This document shows, in pieces, positions 46,827 to 54,936 of a stretch of DNA of 64,000 nucleotides. A model generated the notes under the pieces. The model had not been told where the DNA came from. It saw nothing but the letters and a program-made list of their open reading frames with translations, and searched no databases. The DNA comes from Pseudomonas anuradhapurensis. GTDB taxonomy: Bacteria; Pseudomonadota; Gammaproteobacteria; Pseudomonadales; Pseudomonadaceae. The position numbers were made by a program, and so were the translations under genes. Location: assembly GCF_014269225.2 (NCBI RefSeq), contig NZ_CP077097.1, positions 2,615,001 through 2,679,000 on the forward strand, in the 5' to 3' direction. Numbering within the stretch: the stretch's first letter is position 1; the number at the start of each line of letters is the position of its first letter.

Positions 46827-47432
46827 CTAGGCGCGCAGTTCCTTCAGGTACTTGTACACCGTGGCGCGGCCCATATTGAGCACTTTGGCGATGTAGTCGG
46901 CAGCGCTACGCCCTTCGAACGCGCCCTCGGCATGCAACGCCTGCACCAGGCTGCGCTTGTCTTTTGCCTGCAACGTTTGCAGGGACAGGTTGCGTTGTCG
47001 AAGCCAGGCATGCAGGAAGGTGTTGATGCGTTCCTGCCAGTCGTTGCGGAACAGCGAGTCGGGCTGCGGCACCAGCCGGCTCATCTGGAAGAAGGCATCC
47101 AGCGCTGCGCGTGCCTGCTCCAGTACCGAAACATTCAGGTTGATGCACATCAGGTGCTCGGCTTCACCGGCCTGGTTGCGCAGCACGGTACTGATCGAGC
47201 GGATCTTCTGGCCGTTCCAGTTGAGCTTTTCGTAGGGGCCCAGGTTGACCCCGTTCAACAGGTCCTCCAGCTCATGGTCGATCGCCGATTCATCGCCCAG
47301 TTTGCGCTGGGAGAAATTGTTGGCGATGTGAACGACGGTCTGGCTGCGCAGTTCGTGAACGATGACTTCAGCGTGCGGGTACAGCAGCAGCGCGATGCTG
47401 TCGGCGATTGCCTTGTAGTTTTCCAGGGTCAT
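46827..47432 (-). CDS. YheO/DauR-like transcriptional regulator (PAS plus HTH)
   Basis: DNA-binding protein of 201 residues. The N-terminal YheO-like PAS domain covers about residues 1-115 (ADSIALLLYPHAEVIVHEL, HIANNFSQRKLGD, INLNVSVLEQARAAL). The C-terminal helix-turn-helix is SAADYIAKVLNMGRATVYKY. DauR of P. aeruginosa, in the same family, represses D-arginine catabolism genes. Here it precedes the dehydratase-cyclodeaminase pair on the same strand and is its likely regulator. ATG 47432 (MTLENYKAIAD) matches the family start. Confidence 0.85.
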   Translation of the reverse strand: MTLENYKAIADSIALLLYPHAEVIVHELRSQTVVHIANNFSQRKLGDESAIDHELEDLLNGVNLGPYEKLNWNGQKIRSISTVLRNQAGEAEHLMCINLNVSVLEQARAALDAFFQMSRLVPQPDSLFRNDWQERINTFLHAWLRQRNLSLQTLQAKDKRSLVQALHAEGAFEGRSAADYIAKVLNMGRATVYKYLKELRA

Positions 47433-47624
47433 TTTCTGTCGATGATCGGAGGCCAGGCACCATGGTGGCGGCAAAGCGTAACCGACACAAGGCGCCTTGC
47501 CGGCCGGCTTCGTACGCTTGCCTGAGCGCAGGACAGGCAGTTTTTTCCTATCACATGCGATAAGCCGTGATTATTCTTTCTTAGCAACGCTTTCCAGGCA
47601 CGCTTGCATATCGGCATAATTGGT

Positions 47625-47636
47625 ATGTAATTACAT
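47625..47636. promoter_or_regulatory. 12-bp perfect palindrome before the KfrA-like gene
   Basis: ATGTAATTACAT is self-complementary and lies 36-47 bp upstream of the start codon, with further GTAC half-sites (GGTACATAACACAGTAC) just downstream. A position overlapping the promoter suggests autoregulation, as known for plasmid KfrA. Confidence 0.5.
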
Positions 47637-47671
47637 GGTACATAACACAGTACAAAATCGTAGGAGCAGGC

Positions 47672-48658
47672 ATGGCCCGGGGCGGTATCAACAAGGTGGT
47701 AGTGCAGCAAGCGCGGCAGGCACTGATTGCCCGGGGCGAAAACCCCAGCATCGATGCCATTCGTATCGAGCTGGGCAATACCGGCTCCAAGACCACGATC
47801 CACCGCTACCTGAAGGAGCTGAACGGCCAGCAGCCCGTCGCCGCCGAGGGCGGCATGGCACTGAGCGACGTGCTCAGCCGAATGGTCGGGCAGCTGGCAA
47901 CCCAGTTGCAGGACGAGGCTGACCTGAAGATCGAGCAGGCCGAAAGCCGCTTCATCGAACAGCGCGAGCAGCTCGAAGCGCAGCTGGCAATCGCTCGGCA
48001 GGCTTTGGCGGCCGCGCATCAACAGCATCAGATCGACGCGGCCGCCTTGGCCGCCGAAGCGGAAAAGCTGCGCTCCACCCAAAGCACCCTGCAAGCCGAA
48101 CAGCTGCGCAGTGCCAGCCTCAACCAGGCGCTCGGCGAGCTGCAGGTGCGCCTGGCGGACAAGGACGAGCAAGTGAAGTCGCTGGAGGACAAGCACCGCC
48201 ATGCCCGCGACGCGCTGGAGCACTACCGCAATGCCAGCCGCGAACAGCGCGAACAGGAACAACGCCGCCACGAAGCGCAACTGCAGCAGTTGCAGGTGGA
48301 AGTGCGCCAGTTGCAGCAGGGCATGGTCGTCAAGCAGGACGAACTGACCCGCCTGCACCGCGATAACGAGCGGTTGCTCGGGGAACACCGCCAGGCCTCC
48401 GGTGCCTGCAGGGCGCAGGAACAACTACTGGAGCAGCGTGATGCGCAGATCCAGGGCCTGCGCACGATCCTGGCCCAGGCGCAGGGTGCCAGCGAGGAGA
48501 TGCGTCGGCAGCTGGAGGCTCAGGCGCAGAGCCTGGAGCAGCGCCGCGACCAGTGCGCCGAAATGGCGCGGCAACTGCAGCGCCTTGATGAGCAGTTGAA
48601 GGAACGTGATGAAGCACTGGCACAGTGCAAGGCGCAACTGCCCCAGGCTGCAGATTGA
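47672..48658 (+). CDS. KfrA-like DNA-binding coiled-coil protein
   Basis: Protein of 328 residues. The first about 110 are a KfrA_N-type DNA-binding domain (INKVVVQQARQALIARGENP, IRIELGNTGSKTTIHRYLKEL). From about residue 95 to the end it is one long coiled coil rich in Gln, Glu, Arg and Ala (QREQLEAQLAIARQALAAAH and similar). Plasmid KfrA proteins autoregulate and form filaments that aid partition; chromosomal copies are little studied. AGGAGCAGGC precedes the ATG, and a 12-bp palindrome lies in the promoter. It stands alone, with no par genes. Confidence 0.85.
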   Translation: MARGGINKVVVQQARQALIARGENPSIDAIRIELGNTGSKTTIHRYLKELNGQQPVAAEGGMALSDVLSRMVGQLATQLQDEADLKIEQAESRFIEQREQLEAQLAIARQALAAAHQQHQIDAAALAAEAEKLRSTQSTLQAEQLRSASLNQALGELQVRLADKDEQVKSLEDKHRHARDALEHYRNASREQREQEQRRHEAQLQQLQVEVRQLQQGMVVKQDELTRLHRDNERLLGEHRQASGACRAQEQLLEQRDAQIQGLRTILAQAQGASEEMRRQLEAQAQSLEQRRDQCAEMARQLQRLDEQLKERDEALAQCKAQLPQAAD

Positions 48659-48713
48659 TCAAACTTTTTCGGGTGGGTGCTTTCTTCCCTATACATTCCC
48701 TGGAGATAGTGCC

Positions 48714-48878
48714 ATGCCCGAATCGCCACCCGAACGCAAAGAGGGGCCTCACTCGTCCGAGCAGGCCGATAAGAAGGTCGACCTGGGTTTCGACCCGGAT
48801 TCACCGGATGCAGAAGACCCGCAAGTCGACCCGCAAGGGCCGGCCAAGCCCCCCAGAGACGTTGAGAAAAAACCATAG
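48714..48878 (+). CDS. Small disordered hydrophilic protein
   Basis: 54 residues, acidic and proline-rich (MPESPPERKEGPHSSEQADK at the start, then DLGFDPDSPDAEDPQVDPQG). A good ribosome site CTGGAGATAG precedes the ATG. It has no fold or motif I recognise and is probably unstructured. It follows the KfrA-like gene by 55 bp and ends shortly before a 75-bp palindrome. Real coding is supported by the ribosome site, spacing and codon use rather than by family knowledge. Confidence 0.6.
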   Translation: MPESPPERKEGPHSSEQADKKVDLGFDPDSPDAEDPQVDPQGPAKPPRDVEKKP

Positions 48879-48895
48879 GCTCTGGCTAGCAGCCA

Positions 48896-48970
48896 TCGCC
48901 GGCAAACCAGCCACCCCATCGGCCGCCTCTGATACCAGGCGCGGCCGATGGGGCACTGGCTTACCGGCGA
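48896..48970. repeat. 75-bp nested palindrome
   Basis: Outer arms TCGCCGGCAAACCAG and CTGGCTTACCGGCGA match at 13 of 15 positions; inner arms CCCCATCGGCCGC and GCGGCCGATGGGG are perfect 13-bp. The centre is a 14-nt loop. It lies between convergent genes and resembles neither class A nor class B REP elements. It could be a bidirectional terminator or a distinct short repeat family. Confidence 0.75.
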
Positions 48971-48994
48971 CAGGGCGGGCCAGGCAAGCAACAC

Positions 48995-49247
48995 TCAAGT
49001 GTCGGCTTGCCTGGCAGCCTCCACACCCGCCGCCGACAGCTTGATCGGGTAGTTGACACTGATCTGGTGGTCGCTGCCGACCGCCACACTGCCGTCCTGG
49101 ATCAAACCGGCCTCCTGCAAGGTCTTGAGCATACCGGCCATCCGCTTTCTCGCCGCGGTAGTTGTCCAGCACCTCCTTGCCGAGCCCTTGAGGGTGGGCG
49201 TGCAGCAGGCGGGTCAGAACCTCGGCCTTCAATGCATCGTTACTCAT
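48995..49247 (-). pseudogene. Small protein gene with a +1 frameshift
   Basis: The start (GAGG, then MSNDALKAEVLTRLLHAHPQ) reads well for about 32 codons, then leaves frame. In the next frame a sensible end appears: MAGMLKTLQEAGLIQDGSV, then NYPIKLSAAGVEAARQADT and a stop. Joining the two needs removal of one base in the AAA run at 49146-49148 (plus strand TTT), giving GEKRMAGMLKT. The intact product would have about 83 residues and look like a small winged-helix protein. It follows the DUF4142 gene by 8 bp. The shift may be a real mutation or a homopolymer sequencing error. Confidence 0.7.
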
Positions 49248-49255
49248 GGCGGGCC

Positions 49256-49756
49256 TCACTTGCCGTGCTTGGCCTGAAGTGCCTTGGCGTGCTCCAGATG
49301 CTGTTCGAGCTTGGGCAGGGTTTCGCTGGCGAAGGCCTTCAGTTCGGCCTTGTCAGACGAGGCGGCCTCTTTCTTGAACAGTTCCACCGCCTTTTCGTGA
49401 GCATCCACCTGGTTGTTGATGTAGGCCTTGTCGAAGGACTCCTCGCGCCATTCCAGGATCATTTTCTTGACCTTGTCAGTGATCGCCGCTTCATCGGGTA
49501 CGGAAATGTCCAGCTTGCGAGCGATGTCACCGAGTTTCTGGTTGGCCTGGGTGTGGTCAGTGACCATTTGCTGGGCGAATGTCTTGATCTCGGTGTTCTG
49601 GCTTTTCTCCTGGGCCAGCTTACCGGTAACCACTTCGGCAATGCCGGACTCGGTGGCCGCCTCGACAAAGTCATCGGAACTCGCCGCCAGGGCATGTACC
49701 GATGCCAGGCCCAGCACCATGGAAAAACCGACGCGCTTGATGAAGAGATTGCTCAT
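49256..49756 (-). CDS. DUF4142 exported protein
   Basis: Exported protein of 166 residues with a signal peptide ending HALA/ASSDD. The mature part is a four-helix bundle of the DUF4142 (ferritin-like) family: FVEAATESGIAEVVTGKLAQ, EIKTFAQQMVTDHTQANQKL and AFASETLPKLEQHLEHAKAL. Acidic and histidine residues (MVTDHTQAN, DAHEKAVELF) occupy the positions where ferritin-like bundles carry metal ligands, but metal binding is not shown. GGAG precedes the ATG. DUF4142 proteins are often stress-induced. A frameshifted small gene follows 8 bp later. Confidence 0.82.
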   Translation of the reverse strand: MSNLFIKRVGFSMVLGLASVHALAASSDDFVEAATESGIAEVVTGKLAQEKSQNTEIKTFAQQMVTDHTQANQKLGDIARKLDISVPDEAAITDKVKKMILEWREESFDKAYINNQVDAHEKAVELFKKEAASSDKAELKAFASETLPKLEQHLEHAKALQAKHGK

Positions 49757-49908
49757 GCTTCACTCCTTAAACCGTGACGCGACCTCAGTGTCGCGTACGG
49801 TTGAGGGTGAAAGCAGGGCAAAGGTTTAATCTTTTTCCTCGTCGGCGGTGTCCACATGCTGGTCAACTATAGTGAACAGCGGCAAGCGCGAGGTGGCCAG
49901 GGATTTCA

Positions 49909-51477
49909 ATGTACGCAGCCAGGAATAAGGACGAAGAGGGGCTTTTCGCCATAACCGGTGAGGGCCGTGCCGTGGCGCTGTTCCGTCTGGTTCTGGCGTT
50001 CATGCTGATGGTGATGCTGGCTTTCGTCGTGGTCGAAGGCTGGCGCATCTGGCGCGACTACCGCTATGCCTTTACCAATGCCGAGAACATGGTCACCAAC
50101 CTGGCCAGGGCCACGGCGCAACATGCTGAAGATGCCATCCGCCAGGTAGATGCCATCACCGCAGCCCTGGCCGAGCGCCTGGAAGGCGATGGCTTCGGGC
50201 ATATCGACCGGCCGCGCTTGCATGCCTTGCTGGTACAGCAAAAGAACATCATGCCGCAGCTGCATGGATTGTTCGTGTATGACGCCGAGGGCAACTGGAT
50301 CGTTACCGACCAGGCAGCAATACCGCCCAAGGCCAACAATGCCGACCGCGACTACTTCATCTACCACCGCACCCACAGCGACCGTGGCGTACACATCGGC
50401 TCGGTGGTGCGCAGCCGCTCCACGGCTGACTTGATCATTCCCATTTCCCGGCGTCTGGAACATGCCGACGGCAGCTTCGCCGGGGTATTGCTGGGCACCA
50501 TCAAGGTGGACTGGTTCGTGCATTACTACGGCGACTTCAAGATCGACGAACGCGGCGCGCTGGTACTGGCCCTGCGCGACGGCACCATCCTGGTTCGGCG
50601 GCCTTTCGTCGAGAGGGTAGTGGGGAGCAGCCTGGCCAAGAGCGAGATATTCCGCAACCATCTGCCCTACGCCGCAGAGGGGCTGGTAGAAGCGGTTGCG
50701 GTGGTAGACGGCACGCCACGGCTGTATGCCTATCGCGCGCTGGCGAGCTATCCGTTGGTGGTGGAGGCCGGCTTGTCGCGCGAGTCGATCGTCGCACCCT
50801 GGCGGCACGATGCGATCAAATCAATGGCCGTGCTGCTGCTTTTGCTGTTAGGGCTGGCGGCATTTGGTGGTGTGGTACTGCGCCAGTTGCGCGAGCGTAT
50901 CTTCATCGAGCGGGCGCTGCACCAGGCGCACCAGACGCTCAAGTCGCTGGCCTTGACCGATAGCCTGACCGGGCTGGGCAACCGCCGGCGGCTGGATGCG
51001 GTGTTCGAAGCGGAACTGCGTCGGGCGCGGCGCCAGGGCTATTCGCTGACCCTGGTGATGCTCGACCTGGACTACTTCAAGGCCTACAACGACCGCTATG
51101 GCCACCCGGCGGGCGACCAGTGCCTGCGGCGCTTTGGCGAAGTGCTGCAACAGGCGCTGAAACGGCCGGCCGACCTGGCAGTGCGCTACGGTGGCGAGGA
51201 GTTCACTCTGCTGCTGCCCGACACCGATGCCCGCGGGGCGGAACTGCTAGTGGAGGAGGTACAGCAGCTGTTGCGCCGGCAGATGCTGGAGCATGCAGGC
51301 AGCCCGTTGGGGCGGTTATCGTGCAGTGCCGGCATCGCCACGGGGGATCCGGCGCGGGAGGAGGTGACCGCCGAGCGGCTGATGGCGGCAGCAGATGCGG
51401 CTTTGTATGAGGCCAAACGTCAAGGCCGGGACAGGTACTGCGTGGCGCAGGACAGCTGGGCAAGTGCAGATTCCTGA
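49909..51477 (+). CDS. Membrane diguanylate cyclase with Cache-type sensor
   Basis: Protein of 522 residues. Helix 1 (LFRLVLAFMLMVMLAFVVVE) and helix 2 (MAVLLLLLLGLAAFGGVVL) enclose a periplasmic sensor of the dCache type (VYDAEGNWIVTD, RDYFIYHRTHSDRGVHIG). The cytoplasmic GGDEF domain has RYGGEEFTLLLPD near residue 428; GGEEF is an active variant. It ends soon after, without an EAL domain, so it should make c-di-GMP in response to an external ligand. AGGGA precedes the ATG, and a TATAGT box lies 35-40 bp upstream. Confidence 0.9.
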   Translation: MYAARNKDEEGLFAITGEGRAVALFRLVLAFMLMVMLAFVVVEGWRIWRDYRYAFTNAENMVTNLARATAQHAEDAIRQVDAITAALAERLEGDGFGHIDRPRLHALLVQQKNIMPQLHGLFVYDAEGNWIVTDQAAIPPKANNADRDYFIYHRTHSDRGVHIGSVVRSRSTADLIIPISRRLEHADGSFAGVLLGTIKVDWFVHYYGDFKIDERGALVLALRDGTILVRRPFVERVVGSSLAKSEIFRNHLPYAAEGLVEAVAVVDGTPRLYAYRALASYPLVVEAGLSRESIVAPWRHDAIKSMAVLLLLLLGLAAFGGVVLRQLRERIFIERALHQAHQTLKSLALTDSLTGLGNRRRLDAVFEAELRRARRQGYSLTLVMLDLDYFKAYNDRYGHPAGDQCLRRFGEVLQQALKRPADLAVRYGGEEFTLLLPDTDARGAELLVEEVQQLLRRQMLEHAGSPLGRLSCSAGIATGDPAREEVTAERLMAAADAALYEAKRQGRDRYCVAQDSWASADS

Positions 51478-51517
51478 GCCTGCTGGCGAGCGGCAGGGGC
51501 GCGTTGCGCGCCCGGGC

Positions 51518-52027
51518 TCATCGCCCTAGACCCAGGCGCATCGCGCAGCGCCCGACGAGGCCATGGGCAAGCTCATCGGCAAGGATGCCACGCAGGCGTG
51601 TATCCAGCCGTTCCTCGTCAATTCTTTCGAAGCCGAAACGTGCGTAGAACGGCGCATTCCACGGCACATCGGCAAACGTGGTCAAGGTCAGCTCGCGGGC
51701 ACCCGCCTGGCGCGCGGCATCCACCACCTGCCGCAGCAAGGCGCGGCCGACGCCTTGCCCCTGGGCCTGGCGTTCCACCGAAATCTCGCACAGGTGCAGC
51801 GCCTGCCGCTCGAACCGGGCACAGGCGAAACCGAGCACATGCCCTTGCAGGTCGTCGGCAACCCAGCTGGCGCCTGCGGCGACGAATGCGCGGTGCGCAT
51901 CAACGTCCAGCACATCGGCCTGCGCCAGCCACGCCAGTGCCGGCCAGTCAGCGAAAGCCTGGGCAGCCGAGCGTTCTACCGCCGGCAGCCATTGGATATC
52001 GCGCTCGAGGGTAGGGCGGATGGGCAT
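51518..52027 (-). CDS. GNAT-family N-acetyltransferase
   Basis: Acyl-CoA-dependent acetyltransferase of 169 residues. The acetyl-CoA loop is QAQGQGVGRALLRQVVD, preceded by the strand HLCEISVER and followed by WNAPFYARFGFERI. It stands between a convergent cyclase gene and a divergent hydroxylase gene. The substrate cannot be told; small-molecule amines or protein termini are equally possible. Confidence 0.85.
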   Translation of the reverse strand: MPIRPTLERDIQWLPAVERSAAQAFADWPALAWLAQADVLDVDAHRAFVAAGASWVADDLQGHVLGFACARFERQALHLCEISVERQAQGQGVGRALLRQVVDAARQAGARELTLTTFADVPWNAPFYARFGFERIDEERLDTRLRGILADELAHGLVGRCAMRLGLGR

Positions 52028-52200
52028 GGACTCACTCCTTGCAAAGCGCTACGTCTTAATCCGAAGCGCGCAGCCGGTCAAGGGCTGAAACGTGACAATG
52101 GCTTCATCAGCCAGCACCAGCAACCGGTCACGCCTGCATGGAAAAAATGCCAGGCAATCGGTACCCTTGCGCCTTCATTCGCCATCCACCGGACTGTTCC

Positions 52201-52668
52201 ATGCTGTTCAATCTTGCCGTGCTGTTCGGCACCCTGGTGGCCATGGAGGGTGTTGGCACGTTGGCCCACAAGTACATCATGCATGGCTGGGGTTGGTGGC
52301 TGCACCGCTCGCACCATGAGCCACAACTGGGCATGCTGGAAACCAACGACCTGTACCTGCTGGCCCTGGGGTTGATCGCCACGGCGCTGGTTGCCCTGGG
52401 CAAGGGCAGTTATGCGCCATTGCAGTGGGTTGGCGCTGGCGTGGCGGGCTACGGGGTACTGTATGTCGTGGCCCATGACGGGTTGTTTCATCGGCACTGG
52501 CCACGTAAGCCACGCCCGGTCAACCGCTACCTCAAGCGCCTGCACCGCGCGCACCGCTTGCACCATGCGGTGAAGGGACGCACCGGGAGTGTATCGTTCG
52601 GGTTCTTCTATGCACCGCCGTTGCGGGTTTTGAAACAGCAGTTGCGCAGCAGGCGCAGCCAGCCGTGA
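52201..52668 (+). CDS. CrtZ-like beta-carotene hydroxylase / fatty acid hydroxylase superfamily
   Basis: Membrane di-iron hydroxylase of 155 residues. The start MLFNLAVLFGTLVAMEG is chosen over an ATG 63 bp upstream because the membrane segment begins there. The histidine boxes are complete: HKYIMH, HRSHHE, HDGLFH and HRAHRLHH, in the CrtZ order. CrtZ adds 3-hydroxyls to carotenoid rings, yet no other carotenoid gene is in the window. A different lipid substrate is possible. Confidence 0.85.
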   Translation: MLFNLAVLFGTLVAMEGVGTLAHKYIMHGWGWWLHRSHHEPQLGMLETNDLYLLALGLIATALVALGKGSYAPLQWVGAGVAGYGVLYVVAHDGLFHRHWPRKPRPVNRYLKRLHRAHRLHHAVKGRTGSVSFGFFYAPPLRVLKQQLRSRRSQP

Positions 52669-52701
52669 CAATCGCGACTGGCCTTGCCTGCGGCAATGCC
52701 T

Positions 52702-53595
52702 TCAATTCACTGCCTCACCCTTGGCCTGCAGCGCCACATGCCCGCGGCTGACCCACCAGCCGAACCCCGCCGCCGTGAAGAACATGATCAGGCTATACAG
52801 CGCCGCCGGTACGGCCATGGTCGCGTTGTTCAGCAGTGAAGGGCTCAACGCCAGGGCAATCGCCAAGGTGCCGTTGTGGATGCCGATCTCCATGCCGATG
52901 GCAATCGCCTGGCGCTTGGGAATCGCCAGCAGGCGCGGCACCCAGTAGCCCGTGGCCAGGCTCAGCAGGTTGAACAGCAGTGCGGCCAGGCCCACCAGCG
53001 GCGCGTACTCGAGCACTGTCTGCCAGTCCTTGGCCAGGGCCAACACGATGGTGAAGGCCAGGAACAGCGCCGCTACCAGCTTCATCGGCTTTTCCATGCG
53101 TGCGGCAAACGCGGGCGCGAAATGACGAACCAGCATGCCCAGCGCCACGGGCAGCAGCACGATGGCAAACACCTGCATGACCTTGGCGAACTGCAGCGGG
53201 ATAGCCTGGTCCGAGGCCATGAACCAGCTCAGCGACAGGTTCACCAGTAATGGCATGGTCAGGATCGCGATCAGCGAGTTGACCGCAGTCAGGGTGATGT
53301 TCAATGCCACGTCGCCGTGCGCCAGGTGGCTGAACAGGTTGGCGGTGGTGCCACCTGGCGAGGCGGCCAGTAGCATCAGCCCCACCGCCAGCGCTGGCGC
53401 CAGGGCAAAGCCGTTGGCAATCAGGAAGCACACCAGTGGCAGCAGCAGGATCTGGCAGGCCAGGCCGACCAGCACCGGCTTGGGATATTTCACCACGCGG
53501 GCGAAATCGGCCAGGGTCAGCGACAAGCCGAGGCCGAGCATGATGATGCCCAGGGCCAGCGGCAGAACGGCAGTGAGCAAGGGTGAAGCAGTCAT
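52702..53595 (-). CDS. Bile acid:sodium symporter family (BASS) transporter
   Basis: Inner-membrane protein of 297 residues with about nine or ten membrane segments. BASS features: LGLSLTLADFARVVKYPKPV near the start, LLAASPGGTTANLFSHLAHG as the first crossover region, and AIGMEIGIHNGTLAIALA as the second (Na+-binding). In bacteria this family moves pantoate, pyruvate or other organic acids; the cargo is unknown. It is divergent from the DyP peroxidase gene. Confidence 0.87.
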   Translation of the reverse strand: MTASPLLTAVLPLALGIIMLGLGLSLTLADFARVVKYPKPVLVGLACQILLLPLVCFLIANGFALAPALAVGLMLLAASPGGTTANLFSHLAHGDVALNITLTAVNSLIAILTMPLLVNLSLSWFMASDQAIPLQFAKVMQVFAIVLLPVALGMLVRHFAPAFAARMEKPMKLVAALFLAFTIVLALAKDWQTVLEYAPLVGLAALLFNLLSLATGYWVPRLLAIPKRQAIAIGMEIGIHNGTLAIALALSPSLLNNATMAVPAALYSLIMFFTAAGFGWWVSRGHVALQAKGEAVN

Positions 53596-53786
53596 GGCGG
53601 GCCCCCTGGGCGAACGATCGCCAGAAGTGTAGGCCGCGGCTGATCGAGCGCTAAGCGCAAAGCGCCAGCTTTGGTAACCATTTGTTGCCAGATGCTAGAT
53701 GTCAGCAGCCGGCGGGGCCACATGTCGCGTTGCAGCACGCCTGCCGGCGCAGTAGCATTCCCGGTTTTACCGAGGATTAGCCTGTC

Positions 53787-54689
53787 ATGCCGTTTCAGCA
53801 AGGTCTGCTTGCCACACCGGTGCCGGTTCACGCCCGCCACCTGTTCTTTGCCATCGAAGCACTGGAAGCGCTGCCGGCAGCCCTGGAAGCGCTGCCGGCA
53901 GCCCTGGATGCGCTGGCGGGCCATGTCGACGGCGTGCGCCTGACGCTGGGCGTCGGTGCACCGTTGGCAAAAGCCCTGGGCAGCCAGGTCGATGGCCTGA
54001 AGCCTTTCCCGCAACTGGACGCCGTGGTGGAAAACCCCAGCACCCAGCATGCCCTGTGGCTGTGGCTGCGCGGGGAAGAGCGTGGCGACCTGTACCTGCG
54101 GGCCCAGGCCCTGGAACAGCTGTTGAGCCCGGCATTCAGCCTGGTGGACCAGGTGGACGGTTTTCTCCACCAGGGCGGGCGTGACCTCACCGGTTATGAA
54201 GACGGTACCGAAAACCCACGTGATGAGGCCGCCGTCGAGGCGGCCATCCTCAAGGCTGCGCAGCCTGGCCTCGACGGGTCGTGCTTTGCGGCATTCCAGC
54301 TGTGGAAGCACGACTTGCAGTACTTCAAGTCGCTGCCCCAGCACGCACAGGACGACATCATCGGCCGCCGCCTGAGCGACAACGAAGAACTGGATGACGC
54401 GCCGGAGTCTGCACACGTCAAGCGAACCGCCCAGGAGAGCTTCGCGCCGGAGGCGTTCATGGTACGTCGCTCGGTGTCCTGGGCAGACACCCGTGGCGCG
54501 GGCCTGGCCTTCGTCGCGCTGGGCCGCAGCTTCGACGCCTTCGAGGTGCAGCTGCGACGCATGAGCGGCCTGGAGGACGGCATCATTGACGGCCTGTACC
54601 GCTTCAGCCGGCCGCTCACTGGTGGCTATTACTGGTGCCCACCGATGACCGACACCGGTGTCGACCTGCGCCTGTTGCTGTCGGCCTGA
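53787..54689 (+). CDS. Dye-decolorizing (DyP-type) haem peroxidase
   Basis: Haem peroxidase of 300 residues. The hallmark GXXDG is GYEDG (136-140) with catalytic D139, and the proximal haem histidine is probably H210 in ESAHVKRTAQ. RRSVSW and DGLYRFSRPLTGGYYWCPP match the family. The first 45 residues contain LEALPAA twice in a row, from a perfect 21-bp tandem duplication at 53862-53903. There is no signal peptide and no encapsulin gene nearby. It may detoxify peroxides or oxidise phenolics. Confidence 0.92.
   Translation: MPFQQGLLATPVPVHARHLFFAIEALEALPAALEALPAALDALAGHVDGVRLTLGVGAPLAKALGSQVDGLKPFPQLDAVVENPSTQHALWLWLRGEERGDLYLRAQALEQLLSPAFSLVDQVDGFLHQGGRDLTGYEDGTENPRDEAAVEAAILKAAQPGLDGSCFAAFQLWKHDLQYFKSLPQHAQDDIIGRRLSDNEELDDAPESAHVKRTAQESFAPEAFMVRRSVSWADTRGAGLAFVALGRSFDAFEVQLRRMSGLEDGIIDGLYRFSRPLTGGYYWCPPMTDTGVDLRLLLSA
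53862..53903 (+). repeat. Perfect 21-bp tandem duplication in the DyP gene
   Basis: The unit starting CTGGAAGCGCTGCCGGCAGC occurs twice in frame, adding LEALPAA. A third, partial unit follows (CTGGATGCGCTGG). Confidence 0.9.
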
Positions 54690-54936
54690 CAGCTGAACAT
54701 CCCGCCCTTGGCACATTCGCCAGGGGCTCTGCGGTGGCGCAAGGCTGCCGCTGCGCTGCCCATTCAGCAGGCCCCTCCGTGCGACTCTGTGGCGCGCCAA
54801 ATATGGCGTTGCCGCTTATTTAATGCCGCTGGTCCGAACGCTTCGCAATAAACCGAATCCCTCGATATGACCGAACTCCGAACAGGTGTACGGCAGGTAA
54901 TGCCGTGCATTCCGAAGTCATACGAGGTTTAAGACC

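Noticed and set aside
48801..49259. A 152-codon protein on the minus strand starting MRPAMSND
   Set aside because: Only the first about 32 codons after MSND look like a real protein; the rest is out-of-frame readthrough past a one-base shift and through the 75-bp palindrome.
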